This document shows, one piece after another, positions 43,925 to 56,934 of a stretch of DNA of 64,000 bases. The stretch's first letter is position 1. Each line of letters begins with the position of its first letter. Under the pieces are notes generated by a model. The model was not told where the DNA came from. It saw nothing but the letters and a program-made list of their open reading frames with translations, and searched no databases. Source of the DNA: Sequoia sempervirens (taxonomy: Eukaryota; Streptophyta; Pinopsida; Cupressales; Cupressaceae). The stretch covers positions 215,807,565 to 215,871,564 of the forward strand of contig VDFB02358134.1 of assembly GCA_007258455.2 (NCBI GenBank), written 5' to 3'. The translations under genes were made by a program, and so were the position numbers.

Positions 43925-44545
43925 TCACCATATTCCATGCTCATTCTTAGAAACATCCCTGGAAATTAGATCTATGTTTAATAATTTGGGGTTTGAGTGT
44001 TCAATTATAAAAATTCCCAAGTCTACATCACATAAGCAATTCATTTGATTAGGGTCAAATAGTTCAATGACATGTTTAGACCTAGGCTCCCTATATAATT
44101 TGACTTCTTTCCCATTCACTGGAATCATGGCATAAGATAGATCTAACTGAACATTCCCACCAACTATTGTTGTCCATTGCCTTGATAGTAACATCCCATA
44201 GTAGAGGGGAGTATCTACCACAGTAATATCTATCTTGTATGTGGCCTCTAGATAGGATGTGAACTTCAATTCTACATCCCATATTACCCCTACTACAAGG
44301 ACTGATTTTTTATCCATGGCATAACATTTCCCATATGTAGTATTTACCCATAAACCTAGCTCCTTCATGACAACCAGGAGCATGATGTTGATTGTTGCCC
44401 CTAAGTCAATCATACAATTCTTCACCATCTTGTTATTAATCACCAACGTAGTGTAGAATGGATCTATTTGGGAGGGATTCTTTGTGAGTGTATCCCCCAA
44501 ATATACCTCTAGTACCTTTGTAATTTCCCTTTCCACAACATTCAC
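43925..44545 (-). pseudogene. protease of element D
   Basis: Retropepsin-type region. NCMIDLGATINIM corresponds to the D-S/T-G active site, but Ser is replaced by Leu (DLG), one C-to-T change from TCA. YKIDITVVDTPLYYGMLLSRQW matches the later ILGR.W region of plant gypsy proteases. The frame is open for 206 codons and runs directly into the extra RNase H with a stop between. Inactive as it stands. Confidence 0.8.
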
Positions 44546-45249
44546 TTCTTTCTTCTGATCCTTCTACTTTTGGGATGTGTTGGCGATCATTCTGAGGGTT
44601 GTATCTCTAAATTCATCAATCTTCATTAGCTCCATTAAGGGAATTGTCATTTTTTATTGATCAAATGCCTAATCCATGTTGAATGAAGGGGAAATGATAC
44701 CTTTTTCATTCTTTTTAGTTTTAGTAGTTCTTTTCCCCTCATTTTGGACCTTGTCATCTCTTATTGTCTTCTCAAGCTCAATGTCTACATTTTCCTTTTG
44801 AGCATCTTTCTGATGTCTTTTCACTTCACCCTTCTTCCGATTAGATGAGGCACTCTCCTTTTTCTTTTGTTCTTTGATGAACATGCTTCTTGGTGTCCCT
44901 TGATCTCCATCTGTGGGTTTACTTCTCAGATTATATCTCTCCCTTTTTCCTCAGCTACAACTTTTGTCATGATAGCCCTTTTTTCTTCCTCTGTTGGAGT
45001 TCTTAGCTCAAAATGGGGTGTTGCATTATATGTGTATGCAACCTCTAATGGGTTTTCTTCCTAATTAGAAAACACCTCTTGCTTTATATTCACATTATGT
45101 TTCTGACTATCATCATTGTATTCATATCCCTCTTTAGAAGAAGAGTATCCTTCCTCATTCTAACAAGACCTCCACCTCAGCATGTGCATGGTGTGGCCAT
45201 CCCTGTCTTGTTCTTCTGACCACTCATCCTAAACATCTTGAGCTACTGC

Positions 45250-46071
45250 ACAATGTTTAGGGTCATGAGGTCTATGGCAAGGTGAACACTAAGGTGTAGC
45301 ATCTAGTGCATGTGCTCCATGCTTCTTCAAGGGGTCAAGTGTCTCCTTCCAATTTGATCTTTCCACTAGTTTTCGATCTTTCCAAGTAGTATTGTAGGGC
45401 ATGTCATGTAGTCTGGGTCTTTCATTTTTGCATTGATTCTCCTATCTATTTTGAGGAGGATTGGGGTTTTGTGGGATCCTAAGGTTATCCCTTTTTCCAG
45501 TCATGCCTAAAGCCTTTCTATTATTTTCAATGCTTAAGGCTTCCTTTTGTGCTTCAGTCAAACTTCTAGGGAATTTTTTTCTAAGCTCATAGCTTATTTT
45601 TGGATCAAAAGCCTTCAGATAAATACCCAGATCTGCAGGATTAGTTAATTTGGATCCATGTGGTATTTTATTATAGATCTTGGAGAACATTTTATTGAAA
45701 TCATAAACTGAATCATTCTGATTTTTTTGAATACTTATTACTTCATGTAGAGCAAACTCAGGAGCACATTAATTTCCATAATGTTTTAAAAATTGATTCT
45801 AAAAGTCTGTTGCAGAGGTGAATGAAGCATCGAGAAAACTGTTAAACCAATCCCTTACTTCTTCAGTTAGGGACATCATGAACAACCTCATATTTGCATC
45901 CCCGTGTTCCATACCTATGTCTTGCACAAAGGCATTGAAGTTTCTAGTATGTTCTACAGTTGTTGTGACATTATTCCCTATGAACTTGGGAGCAGTGTTT
46001 CTCCAATTGCTATCAGCAAGGCCTGTATACAATTGGTATCCTGATAGATCAAATTGTCTACTTATGCTCAT
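45250..46071 (-). pseudogene. gag of element D
   Basis: The 46071-45799 piece has APKFIGNNV and MRLFMMSLTEEVRDWFNSF, the retrotransposon gag (PF03732-like) core. The next piece, 45690-45442, continues DFNKMFSKIYNKIP and IYLKAFDPKISYELRKKFP. Downstream, CSPCHRPHDPKHC at about 45290-45250 could be a variant zinc knuckle. A TAG separates the first two pieces. Between here and the protease (44546-45250) the text is Lys/Glu-rich and broken. Confidence 0.75.
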
Positions 46072-47188
46072 GGGGTTCGGTGGATAAGGATTGTGAGGTG
46101 GGGGAATGGGGTAATATTGATATCCCTGTTGAGGTTGTTAATACATATTTTGTTGGGGATTATGTGGAGGGTACTATTGTGGGACATAATGGTGTGGAAT
46201 GTATCGTTGTCCAGGTGGTGGAATATTCATATTGTGTAAGGGTGGATTTTGTGGTACATGGTGTTGCATTGGCTGATTTGTTCTTCTAGCTATGTTATGG
46301 GGTGTTCTTGAGGAACTGGGACCACCTTTATTTTGGGATGACCCTTGTGTATTAGTATTGCTTCCTTTTTTATGAGGTGGGATGTATTTTAGTGGCTTTG
46401 GTGCATTAACATCTAATTGGGATAGTTGTTGACTCAGATCAAGACTCTTTTTTATCAGTTGTTGTCTTTCCTTGAGCTATTCTTCCTGCCATTGTATGTA
46501 GTCTTTTATTTCTTGAGTAGTCATCCCCTCCAGATTCCCAAAAGGAAAAGAATGACTTGTAGAGGCATACTAGACTTCTCCTTCTTGTTGTGATGATTTT
46601 TTCTTATCATAATAACTTTGTATTCATTCCTCTTCTTCCTTCAACTGGGCAACAAATTCATCTATTTTCTATGGATCAATGTCGAGGTAAACAAGATGAT
46701 TATTGTTTTATTATCCTAATGGAGTCTGGGGATCCTTGCATAGGTTATATTCATCATTTTCAGACCTTTGCAGTGGGTCAAAGCTATTATGCAATGTATA
46801 TGGTTGTTCAAACACATTCTCCTGATCATTGAATGATATATCTGGTTTTTTAGATGCTACTTTGTTCTTATTTGTGTTAGACTTTGAAGTGGGGGATCCA
46901 TGTTTATCTATCCACCAGACATTGTTCTTCTTGGGGCTCTCCTAATGTAAAAATATTCTACCATTCATGTTGGATTATATGGTATATCTTTGGTTGTCTA
47001 TCTATTCTTTCTGATCTAATGTTTACTTTATTAGTCATAAAATTTCTTCAGAGTTGCCACCTACCTTTCATGAGTAGGACAGTTTTGGGTTTTTGAATGA
47101 TTTTATTCTTTTTCCTAACAAAGTCCCTAATCTATTTTGTTGCTTTTGAATGACTATGATGGAGGTATTTTGGTTTAAAATTGGCTTG
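46072..47188 (-). other. leader and gag N-terminal region of element D
   Basis: Between PBS and the gag core, with no long open frame on the minus strand. Broken Gln/Glu/Pro-rich coding-like text. The plus-strand open frames here (for example 46590-46832) are shadows. Confidence 0.4.
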
Positions 47189-47207
47189 GTCCCTAGTAGA
47201 ATCGCCA
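47189..47207 (-). other. PBS of element D
   Basis: The minus strand reads TGGCGATTCTACTAGGGAC, a decayed version of the TGGCGACTC-type PBS of element A, 3 bp from the LTR end. Confidence 0.6.
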
Positions 47208-48408
47208 ATCTATTAGGTCTCAAAAGTGTAGGTTTTTAAACCATAAGAGGGTGCCAATCTCTTAATACACCTTTGGCCCATGAATGAGGTAAACAAGGCT
47301 GATTACCTCCTACTCTTTGGGCTCTGCTAGACCTAGGTGGGTATACTTGAACAATAGGGCAGATTTAAAATTGGATATGGTTCCTAAATTGGCAATCTAC
47401 TCACTATGGTAAATGAAGTTGGAGTAGATGTAGAGCTTTGATAGCTAATTCCTATTGAAAGTATTTGAGAATTAAAGATTGTGAATTGTGTTTAGTATGT
47501 AATATCCTAAGTATGACCAGTGCCTACTCCTATTGGGTGAATGGAGTGAATGAGTGGGTGGTGATTATGGAATGGATACAGAGTTGTAAGATAAGCAATC
47601 CTATTGTTCAGCTTAACTTGAATTACTGGGCACTTGAGATGTTTGCACCTTGTGCAAATGTACAAGATTGTTTATTACAATGTTCTTTAATAATCCTAGT
47701 GATATCCCCTCAAGTTACTGTGAAAGTATGAAAGGATTTTTAATTCTTGAGTTAATGAAAACCAGTAAAAACAAATTCTTTAAAATAATTTTAACCCTGC
47801 GCAGAGACCAATTAAAGTAAACTATTAGAAAGTATTTTAATTCTCATCAACTTAGAAACCAATCAACTCTTTCACACAGTAATAGAAAATGTGCTTTGAT
47901 AAATCATGTAGATTTAAATAACTTGAACAAACCACTTTGGAGACAACAAAGTAATAAATAAGCATGAAAATCGACATGTAATTGAACACTAAAAATGAAT
48001 TACGATTTATCTATAGTCTAATCCATTGTATTACTTCAAAATATAAGCATTATAATAGAAGTCTTTGAAATATGGTATGGATGGGAAAATTATGCAATCT
48101 ATCTTCTTACTAATGCCTACTCTAATGGAATGAAATGTGATGATGATAATGATGATATCAAAATCAGGCCCTAGTTTCCCTATTTGTATGGGAAGCAACA
48201 AGCTTCAGGCCCGTTTACAAAAAGTCACGTTGTTTCATAAATAAAACATAATTAGCATAAACATGAAAATATTAAGAGTTTGTTGGTGAATGAACTATAG
48301 TCCGTTAATCTCCAGCAAGCACCCGTGGTCATCTAAGACCTGTTCAAGTTTCATGCACCATGATCGTGTATCCAGAACAATCAAACCCTAACCCCTATTT
48401 CTCCTCTC

Positions 48409-51400
48409 CTACTTGACATGTGCAATGAACGAGTTGATCTTCGACAAATACTCCATAAACCCACTTTTGGCATGAGTGTCAACATTATGTATAATATCTT
48501 TCATGACATACTCCAACTCGAAGATTCTTCCTAGTTGTTGATGTGTTCTTTTAAGCACTTCATCTTTATCATTGATTGCATCAAGAACAGCTAGTAAATA
48601 GTTGGCTATTTCATCCTTCCATGTATCCTGATCTTTCAATTATGTTTCCTCAAAGAAATTGGGTAAGGCCATACTCAGTGGCTGACTAAAGTCACTTAAC
48701 TCCTATGTTAGGATTTTGTGGAAGTCCTTATGAGCTTTCATAAGTTCCTAGTATTCTTGTAGCACAACTGAGTTATCCTCCTTTTTTACAATAATGTGAG
48801 ACTCCACTTCCTTCATTTTATCACTCAAACTAGTGTTTTCCAATAATGTTGCATATGTTTGATCATGAATATGTCAGAATTGTTCAACATGCTTATGCAT
48901 ATCTTTGAATCTCATGTAAACTATTTCTGATGCCATTTCAAAGGTATTGGTTTTGAGCTTTCCCTTTAAATCTTCTTGTTCCTTCTACACTTTCCCATGT
49001 CAGCATTTCCAATAGGTAGTTTCTAACATTGCTTCCAACACTTTTCTCCTATGTTCAATTAGTGGAGAATAGAGCCCTAGAAGAAGGCAATCTATCCTTG
49101 TAGTTGATTAGCTCTTGTTTTAACCTTTCACTCTCTTATGTCAATCTCCTATTATCCCTTTCCAGTTTTTGAATCTAAGACTTTGTGAATTTGGCCAGAT
49201 TCACATTCAAATCGGCAGTTTCCATCGTATTTTTTTCTCCTACTCTTTGCACCAAAATATGTCCAAAAATTTGAGCATGATCAGCTAGGTAAGGATTTTT
49301 TCCTAGTGGATAGAGTGCCCATATCTACAAAGTAGAATTATCAGGATTCAATCTTGATCTAGTATAGATCTTGTCACCAGCTTCATCTATCAAGTGCAAG
49401 GTTTTATTTTTCCTCTTTAGAAAACTATCAAATACAATGACCAATTTGATGTCCCATCCTGGAAGGAGCATAACCTCGGCTTCTTTCAACAATGCTCTTC
49501 CTCTTTCAACAGTCATTTTTTTCATCTCTCTATCAATTTCATGTTGAAGTTCTTTTAAAGCATATGCTTCCTTCTCAAGGTCAATTTCCTTCAACCTCTC
49601 CCTCACCACCTTTCCTTTATATTCATAGATGAAAGATTTAAATTTAGGAGTTTGGACAAAGGCATCATCTGCAATGAACTCTTGACTCGCTCAATGTCTC
49701 ACATCATCAGATAACTCATCAGAAGCTTCAAAGTTGATTACACTCCTTTCTAGTGGCATTTCATATTAGGGAATGACAAGAGTGTTGATCTATGTGACCT
49801 CATCTTCCCCTTTAGTATCATCTTAAACCATGATTGGGGTATTAACTGAGAATCCTACCTCTAGGGTAGATTGTGGTGACAAGTGGCCTAGTGGTGTTAT
49901 AAATTCTACTTGCCTCCAAGAGCCAACACTTATTCTCTTCTAAAATGCCACCAGAGGAACATCTTTTATTAATTCTTCCTCATGTTGAAGCAATTTATCA
50001 ACTCTTTCCATGGGGTCTTGGATTTCATGAAAAGCTTCCTTATAAGATGGATTAGTGTTCATCCTCTAGGTCTCAGCTATAACAATTTTATTGTATGTAT
50101 TTTCTCTCATGATCACCTAACTATCCTCACAGTTCCTAATAACATCATCAACATCAAACTCATGCTCATATCCTTTCAGTTTCTAAGAAATTTTGGCATC
50201 ATATATAAAGTGCTCAGGGTCAAAATTCTTCCTCTTATTTCCAACCGACAAGCCATAATAATTTAACTTGCTTCCAACCAAGTCAAACACTGAATTAGCA
50301 ATAATAGTGAAATCACCAAAGCACATTGTAGAAGGAATGAAGGTTTTCCTAAGCATAGATTTTCTGATGCATGAAGGTTGAATATGACAATTGCCTTATA
50401 ATCTCAAGATAAGCAACTCTATCCAGTAGAATATTAGGTAGTAAATATGGTGTTGCCTCAAATCCATAGATTCTAATGATAATACAATATGCAAATGTGT
50501 AGCAATGTCCCCAATTGTGGTTTATCTTTCCATCATGGCATTTCTCCTTTGGTCAAAGAAACCTCTGTACTTCTAGGGATAGATTATAGTCACATTTTTG
50601 GCCAAGCAAATTATATAAGGGTTTGACAAAATGCTCCTCAAAGTACAAGTAGTGGGATCTCCCACATCTACTATCCCAAACTGATGTCCATATTTGTACT
50701 AGTCTAGAATTACCATTACTATCCAGATATTTTACTCATAATTCTTCACCCCATATCCCCATCACCTATACCTCATATAGTATCATATGCATAAGAAGAT
50801 AATAGTTTTTGAAATTGATAGCTTGACTATTATTCGTAATAGTATTAAGAGTGCTTTAATGCCCTCAGATAGATACTTTGTATAGTCATAGGGCATGGCA
50901 TCTTGACTCTAAATGTCTACAGCCAAAACCATGGGAGCTATAGTCATGTTAACAAGAGCCTCAACTCCCAATACTTGGCTAGCTAAATAGTATGTGTATT
51001 AATAGTATTCTTCAAACAATTCTATAGAGAATGGGGGCTTTTCATTACTAGAAAACCTCATGGGTTGATTTCCTGGGCCTTTGTGTTTGTGCAGAGGTAA
51101 CTTCCACCTCTTGTAGCTCATATCCATAGAGTGATACTCTTCCATAGAGGTAATTTCATTTTCAAAGAAGTGTCCAATAGGAAAACCATACAAATATAAT
51201 CCCTTGTTATGGTCATAAACTGTGACCCATCATGCAAATGAATTGCCCTTGTTTTGGGATTATAATTCTTTTCTAGTGCTTTAATTAATTCTACATTCAC
51301 AAAAACATTTGGCATTACTAGTTTCCCTAAATTCAAATTTCACGAGTTCAAGACTGGGCTATATCTGTACTTATTCCTATTATGATATATGAACAAATCA

Positions 51401-51594
51401 TAGCCTCTGTGCAGATTCCATACATCTCCCAAATTCTTATGCTTGTCCTCTAGGGTCTCACATGATGGGTTTAACTTGGTCATTCGTTGTTCTTTTGGCC
51501 CAAACCTAGGACACTACTCTATTAAGTCTTGATTTAGAGGTCTACTTTTAATTTTTTGTCTCTTTTCTCTTGTCTTCTCTAGGGTTTTATCCAT
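48409..51594 (-). pseudogene. LTR-resident ORF, copy in the 5' LTR (1062 codons from ATG to stop)
   Basis: ATG at 51594 (MDKTLEKTREKR) to the stop after FIAHVK at 48409; the span is an exact multiple of three. The start runs open for about 28 codons to a TAG where the other copy differs, then continues to RGYDLFIYH and NLGKLVMPNVFVNVE...LHDGSQFM (51336-51118). Later pieces are 49609-49325 (MVRERLKEIDLEKEAY..., a charged helical domain with DSFLKRKNKTLHL) and 48639-48409 (KDQDTWKDEI). Stops are independent of those in the other copy at many places. Function unknown. Confidence 0.65.
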
Positions 51595-51959
51595 TTTAAC
51601 CCTAACAGTGTTGTACTTCAAGCTATACTCAAAAAATTACGTTCAGCTAAGCCAAAGTGTACTTGAGTGAACGTCGAGAATTCTAAGTTGATTGCTTCAT
51701 CCAACTCCATCCTTTGGTTGCTTAGCCACAATGTGAAATGAATTCTTGTTTCTTAGAGGTTGAATTTATCGAATTTTAGCACATTTGAGCTAGCTCTGGT
51801 TCATAAATGGTGCTTGTGCCACTCTTCCTATCAACTTGCATATTAATGGAAATTGTCTCTTCAATGACTTAATTTGTCAAATCAATTTGGTGACAATTAT
51901 TTCATATTTTTTCAATGAGATTCTAATCACAACATCTATATATCTCTTGAATATCCTTG

Positions 51960-52720
51960 GCTATCTTTTGAGAAATGTCTAAGAGACATTCAAGCTTCCC
52001 CCATCGATATTGCAATGTCTCTTCGACATTGACTTCTCAGTTTTCTCCCTTATAGTTCTCTTTTTGTTGATGAGACTGGTGGATTTCTCTTGCCGACAAG
52101 CCTATCTCCTCGACATTTCTTTATTTCTTCCCCTGGTGCTAATATTTTCTAATGATGTCAGATGTGACTTTGTTATGTCAGGGAGACCCATGGTCACCTC
52201 TCTCTGGAGTCCCTTAGTCTCATCGATAACTTGTGCTTGAATGTCGGGGAAACTTTTGATGATGTCTTCTTGATATTTTATGTCTCCTTGACATATCATT
52301 TTAGGATGTCAATGACACCTTATCTGGTGCCTATTCGATGTCTCTGTTTCTTGCTGATATTTTTCTCCTTGAGTGTCAAAGAGACTTCCTTGCTTCTCTC
52401 TTTGATATGTCAATGTCTCTCTGATATTTCCATTCGTTTGTGTTATTCTACCAGTGACTTATCATTTATTTTATGATGATCTCTCAGTGTCAAAGAGTGT
52501 TTTTTTGTTTCCTGAATGTTGAATGATTCATATGACTTGTTGATGAGACATGTTAGACTCTCTCCTCGACATGTCCAAGTCTCTTAGACAATATCATTTT
52601 TTAGGTTGGCAGGAAGACATTTGAATATGTCTCTTAGACATTCAGGATTTTCATCTACATCTCTTATCGGCCCTTTATGCTTGTTTTGAAGAGACTATGG
52701 TGAGTCTCTCTCCAATATAG
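51960..52720. repeat. GAGAC/GTCTC motif cluster in the 5' LTR
   Basis: Counterpart of 32940-33700, with the same degenerate CGNNGAGAC and GTCTCNNNGACAT words. It lies upstream of the LTR ORF in element orientation. Confidence 0.6.
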
Positions 52721-52925
52721 CATTGTCTTGGTGACATGCCATGTGCTGCTAGGAGAAATTTTTAGGTAGGGACTTCATTTTATTGTAATGATCAAGGGCC
52801 TTATTTTGGTATTTTATATTAATGTCAATTAACATGAAATGGAGATGGAGCATATAGTGGATGTGGGAGGATGAGTGAAAATGGAGGTGTGCAGGACAAC
52901 CAATGTGGACTTTTTTTGCTCCAAC

Positions 52926-53340
52926 GGGAGCGAAGATTACTTAAAGTTGATGACAAACTATGATATGTTTGTCGTAGAGCTAGATCCAAAAATGATTAGG
53001 CCATACTTCCATAAAAATATGGAGCAAGGGGCAGCAGACTCACTAATGCCAAACTTAATGGATTTTGCTGCTAGGGAATTCATTCAATCTGAATAGGTAA
53101 TTAATGCCATGCCAAAGTGCAATAAGAACTAGGAACAAATCATTGGCAGATATAAGAAGCTAACCTTCCAAGTTCTTCAATTTGATATCATGGAGTGGAA
53201 CAAGCTTCAGCCACTGAATGGAAAATTTGTGGAGTATGCCACTCTTCAGAAGAATGAGGGAAAGCTAGTGATAGATGATGATTTCTTGATAGTATAAGCT
53301 AAGATTAAGAAGGTAGTCACTAGAAGACAAAACTGCTAAG
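52926..53340 (+). pseudogene. unrecognised coding-like fragment between D and E
   Basis: Plus-strand text from about 52928 reads NGSEDYLKLMTNYDMFVVEL, RPYFHKNMEQG and DFAAREFIQ, then after TAGs continues to EWNKLQPLNGKF and LQKNEGKLVIDDDF (to about 53330). It looks like decayed coding, of unknown family. Element E begins directly after it. Confidence 0.3.
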
Positions 53341-54383
53341 TGTCAGAGCACTACAGAACAAAATAGGAATGAGACAAAATTGTATTCTATATTAGTAAAG
53401 TTTTAGGGGTAGGTGAAACCCTAATGTAAAATGAATCTTGGCCACACAATAAGAGTAAATCATGGCCATTCATTTCACTTTTGGAAAACTATAAATAGGG
53501 GGTCTCCTCTCATTTTCAAGAGAGATTTGAGTTATTGTAAAGACATGTTGCAGAAATTTCAATAGAATTTCATTGCTTTTGGTGGATTCTTGTGTTTCTC
53601 ACATGTCGCATGATTCATCTTCTCACAATTGATAGATTTAGATAGATTTACTTTGTTGTTCTAGGTGCTTTCAAGTATTTTTAGTAGTTTAGTTCATTTT
53701 CTCCATTGATATTGAAGAATATTATGGTGTTGATGCTTTCCACATTCATGCTTTTTGTTGGTTGTTGATGATGAACAGTAGCGTAAAGCTAGTCTAAACA
53801 TAAATTCATTGTTGCACATAAAATTTCATCTTTTATTCATGCTTTATGGTGAATGAACAGTTGAAAATCGCAGACCTTAGAAGATAGCACTAGTTTCATG
53901 AGACTGCATGATTGTTTGGTTAAGTGGAACTCAGTTATAGGAAGGTTGTCCTTTGTAGCATCCTCCATTGTCACTATTCACTAGCAGTTGTAGATCTAAG
54001 AACTCTTACCTCCCTTTTCCCTTTTGACCTTTCTTTGAAATAGTAGTTTAGGCAAAGTTCCAGCATCATTGTAAAGCTAAATCTAATGTTATTCATGGAG
54101 TTTTAGACTGTTGTTTTGAACTTGCAGTAATTGCACATCACTTCTAGAATCTCACGAACTCCATTTGAAGATCCAATCTCCTTCCAACTTAGCAATTTTC
54201 CATGCCCTTTGTGATTACCAACAAATCACATCAATCCACTGAGTTGTCTTTGCAAGTCATGACTTGACACCTTAGAGACCTTGGGGTAATTTTCTGTAAC
54301 TTGTTTGTAGGAAGTTTCCTTTCAAGAGAGGTAGTGCACTTGTGAGCTGCCTATGTTGCGAAGTGCAAAAACACACATCAACA
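53341..54383 (+). repeat. 5' LTR of element E (1043 bp)
   Basis: It starts TGTCAGAGCAC and ends ACATCAACA, 4 bp before the PBS. No partner LTR in the window, so the left end is inferred from TG and from a change in sequence character. Confidence 0.55.
53490..53497 (+). promoter_or_regulatory. TATA box of LTR E
   Basis: TATAAATA within 'ctataaataggggg', about 150 bp into the LTR. It fits a plant core promoter; transcription would start near 53520. Confidence 0.6.
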
Positions 54384-54387
54384 GAAC

Positions 54388-54406
54388 TGGTGCTAGAAGG
54401 AGGGCC
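54388..54406 (+). other. candidate PBS of element E
   Basis: TGGTGCTAGAAGGAGGGCC follows the LTR by 4 bp. I do not know which tRNA it matches. Confidence 0.5.
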
Positions 54407-54462
54407 TCCCTTTTGATAAGTTGGATTGAATTGGTTCCTTCTCCCCTAAGAGGTTCCAAAGA

Positions 54463-55625
54463 GTGTTAAGATGTACACCAAACAAAGGGGAATTCCAAGA
54501 GCTACCACCCCCTACCAAGGATAAGAGAGCCAAAAGAGGGGAAGCATCCTCCTTTGCCTCATCCATTTCTCCCACTTCACCTCCATCCTCACCTCTTCCT
54601 TCCATCCATTTTCCCCACTCTCCCCCTTCCCTTCCAACACCCACTTCCTCTTCTCAGCCACTTTGAACTGCCTTCTAGTTGTCCATCTCCCACAGTCAAG
54701 GCGTTGCTCCTCTTTGAGCACATCTAATCCAAGGCACTGCCTCAAGCGTTGCTACTACCCCAAGTTACCATTGCACAACAAGCACAACCTCTGCCTCCCA
54801 TCATGGCTTGGCTGGGTAACAATCATTCTCCTCTGTCTTTCAATGACTATCATGACATGCCAAAGAACCCAGAAGACTTTTGCAAGAAGTTCCATCCTCG
54901 TGATCTGTAGAGGACAGCAAATAGCACATCAAGATCTTTCAAACAACCTTGAAAGAAATGAAAATAGATCATGAAGACATGGCTTTTCGGCTCTTTCCTT
55001 ACTCCTTGGGGGAAGAGGCCTTCTATTGGTACATCAACTTGCCAACTGGATCCATCACCTCTTGGAATCTATTAAAGAACTCCTTCCTGCAAAAATACAA
55101 GATTACAATTAGCCCTTCAGAATTATATCAACAATTCATGTCCATTCAAAAGGAAGTCAATGAACCAATCAGCTCCTTCAATGATCAGTTTCATTATGCT
55201 TACATGAGATTGCAAGCTCCATATGTGGTTGACGATGCCTCCACTTGGTTGGTCTATTATGCTGCCTTAGAAAACCTTACGTCTGCACTAGTAAAAAGAA
55301 TGTGCTCACCACCCACCAGGCTGGTAGATGCATATGCAGAGGCAGTCATAGCAAGCATGGATTTGGGAAAAAATGTTGTGGGTCCGCTGCCCTCTTTGGG
55401 GCTGACTTCTCATCTAATGCAGATCCAAGGACTCACCCAAGCTCTGGCACATCAAACGCCACTCATGAGTCAAGTCCCACAGCTGCCAATGGTACCTCAT
55501 CTAGGACAACCATTGAGTCAAGCACCTCCAGTTCCCCACTACTTGCAACCACTGCAACAAAAATTGTATCCTCAGTAGCCTCAAGTTCCTACATACTTGC
55601 AAGGACCCAAATTTCCACCTATTAA
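54463..55625 (+). pseudogene. gag of element E
   Basis: N-terminal Pro/Ser-rich piece (54463-54666), a broken stretch, then the gag core at 54949-55578: FRLFPYSLGEEAFYWYINLP with SITSWNLLKNSFLQKY, QFMSIQKEVNEPISSF and FHYAYMRLQAP. This is the retrotransposon gag (PF03732-like) module. A Pro/Gln-rich tail follows to a TAG at 55576 and continues past it. Frameshifts and stops split the N-terminal part. Confidence 0.85.
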
Positions 55626-55719
55626 GTAGAATCAACCAGCAGTATAGTTGGTCTTCCTCCAGAATCAAGCACTGCCATCTAACAACACAGAGAAGGATCG
55701 GATTGATGAATTGACATAG

Positions 55720-56834
55720 ATGATTAAGAAGATTTCAATAGAGATGAAACACCTATGGAATCAAAAAAATCAACTACAAGCCTCCCAAAGAAGCATTCAA
55801 GCCAATCTCAATCGGGATAATAGGGAAAATCGTGATGTGTGTGCTTCTTTTAAGAAGAATTATGAGATAGGTCAAAGTTCTAACCAAGGCTTTGAAAGGA
55901 GACCTTCACAAAGACAGAATTGGGCATGGAACACAAGACCAAACAACGGAGGCATTCCCACCCCTCTTGATCAACTAGCTGGTGCAGATAAGACTATGAG
56001 TGGAGTATACTTAGCTGAGGTAGCCTTGTCCGGGTGGTACCGCATTCACAAGATGAATAGGCATTCTGAATTGGATTCCCTAAGTTCCAAATAGCCATCG
56101 AGATCTTTCAAGTGGAGGTTAAAAATGATATATATGGTTTCGGTTACAAAGACATAGTCCCATCCAAACCATATGACTCTTAAGTGCTAGTGGTCAACCA
56201 AGCTCCTTTCTCGAGAAGTGAGAGTAATGCACCCAAAAAAGGAGACTGCTGCCCCAAAGGACAAAGAAGCAAAAGAGGTAAGCAACGAAGGCCCTCTATC
56301 TCAACTTTTTAATTCAGTAGACAATGGTCCAGTAGATGAAGAAGAGTCCCATGAGGATGAGGTCCAAATGTTTCATCAAAGGGAAACACCTTATAATTTG
56401 AGAAATAGACAAGTGGCCCTTTTACGACCTCTATGCCGCCCAACAACTTTAACACTCTACCTGACCCAAATGCTAGCAACAACCTAGGTTACCCTCATGT
56501 GCCCACCTAGTACTTCAATAGGAATAGGCAATCAAATCCAAATCAGACCCAAAACCAACCCACTAGCTCCCCTCAAGGTAAATCCTTTGAAGTTGAAATT
56601 GAGCAAATGAGTGAATACATGGCTGAGGAATTTAAGGTCAAGATAAGCCTATCCACCTTCGAGCTGCTCAAAGTCCCAGCAGTTAGAAATTCTTTCTTTA
56701 GGAAGCTTAATGGAACTACCCCCTCCAAATCAACTCAAGAGGTGCCCGCCAAAAGGGTCTCCTTTGATGAGTCACAGAATGAGCTAGTAATCAAGGAAAT
56801 TCTAGGAAGGAAGATATATAAGCCCACAAATTAG
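55720..56834 (+). pseudogene. gag-protease linker of element E
   Basis: Broken coding with an Asn/Gln/Arg-rich part (55720-56094), an acidic part with DEEESHEDEVQMF (56218-56487) and a Ser/Lys-rich part with RVSFDESQNELVIKEILG (56607-56834). It is typical of the poorly conserved linker before protease in plant gypsy elements. No zinc knuckle seen. Confidence 0.55.
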
Positions 56835-56934
56835 CAAATAGGTAAACAACCTGCTAAGGAGAAAAACCAACCACAAACCAAGGATAAGGCCAATGATAAA
56901 GACAAGGCTCAAGTAGCTTAGGAAGATACACCTA

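Larger units (their letters stand above)
27372..52925 (-). mobile_element. giant Ty3/gypsy element D with 5.7 kb LTRs, nested insertions
   Basis: Minus-strand element: 5' LTR 47211-52925, PBS 47207-47189, gag, protease, an extra RNase H, RT, RNase H, integrase, and 3' LTR 27372-33894. Removing the chromovirus (35716-42046 plus one target copy) and the 803-bp insertion in the 3' LTR leaves about 18.4 kb, in the range of Ogre-like giants. After the 803 bp is removed the two LTRs differ in length by only a few bases (5720 and 5715). No matching target duplication was found: the left flank is AGTTG, the right flank GGGAG. Known Tat/Ogre elements share the PBS type and an additional RNase H. Confidence 0.85.
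47211..52925 (-). repeat. 5' LTR of element D (5715 bp)
   Basis: It starts TATTAGGTCTC next to the PBS (first G changed to A) and ends CTCCAAC at 52925. It aligns along its full length with 27372-33894 minus the 803-bp insertion. It carries the second copy of the LTR ORF and of the GTCTC motif cluster. Confidence 0.85.

Noticed and set aside
54393..54745. Gly-rich minus-strand ORFs near the start of element E
   Set aside because: Antisense of the Pro/Ser-rich gag leader; no independent support.
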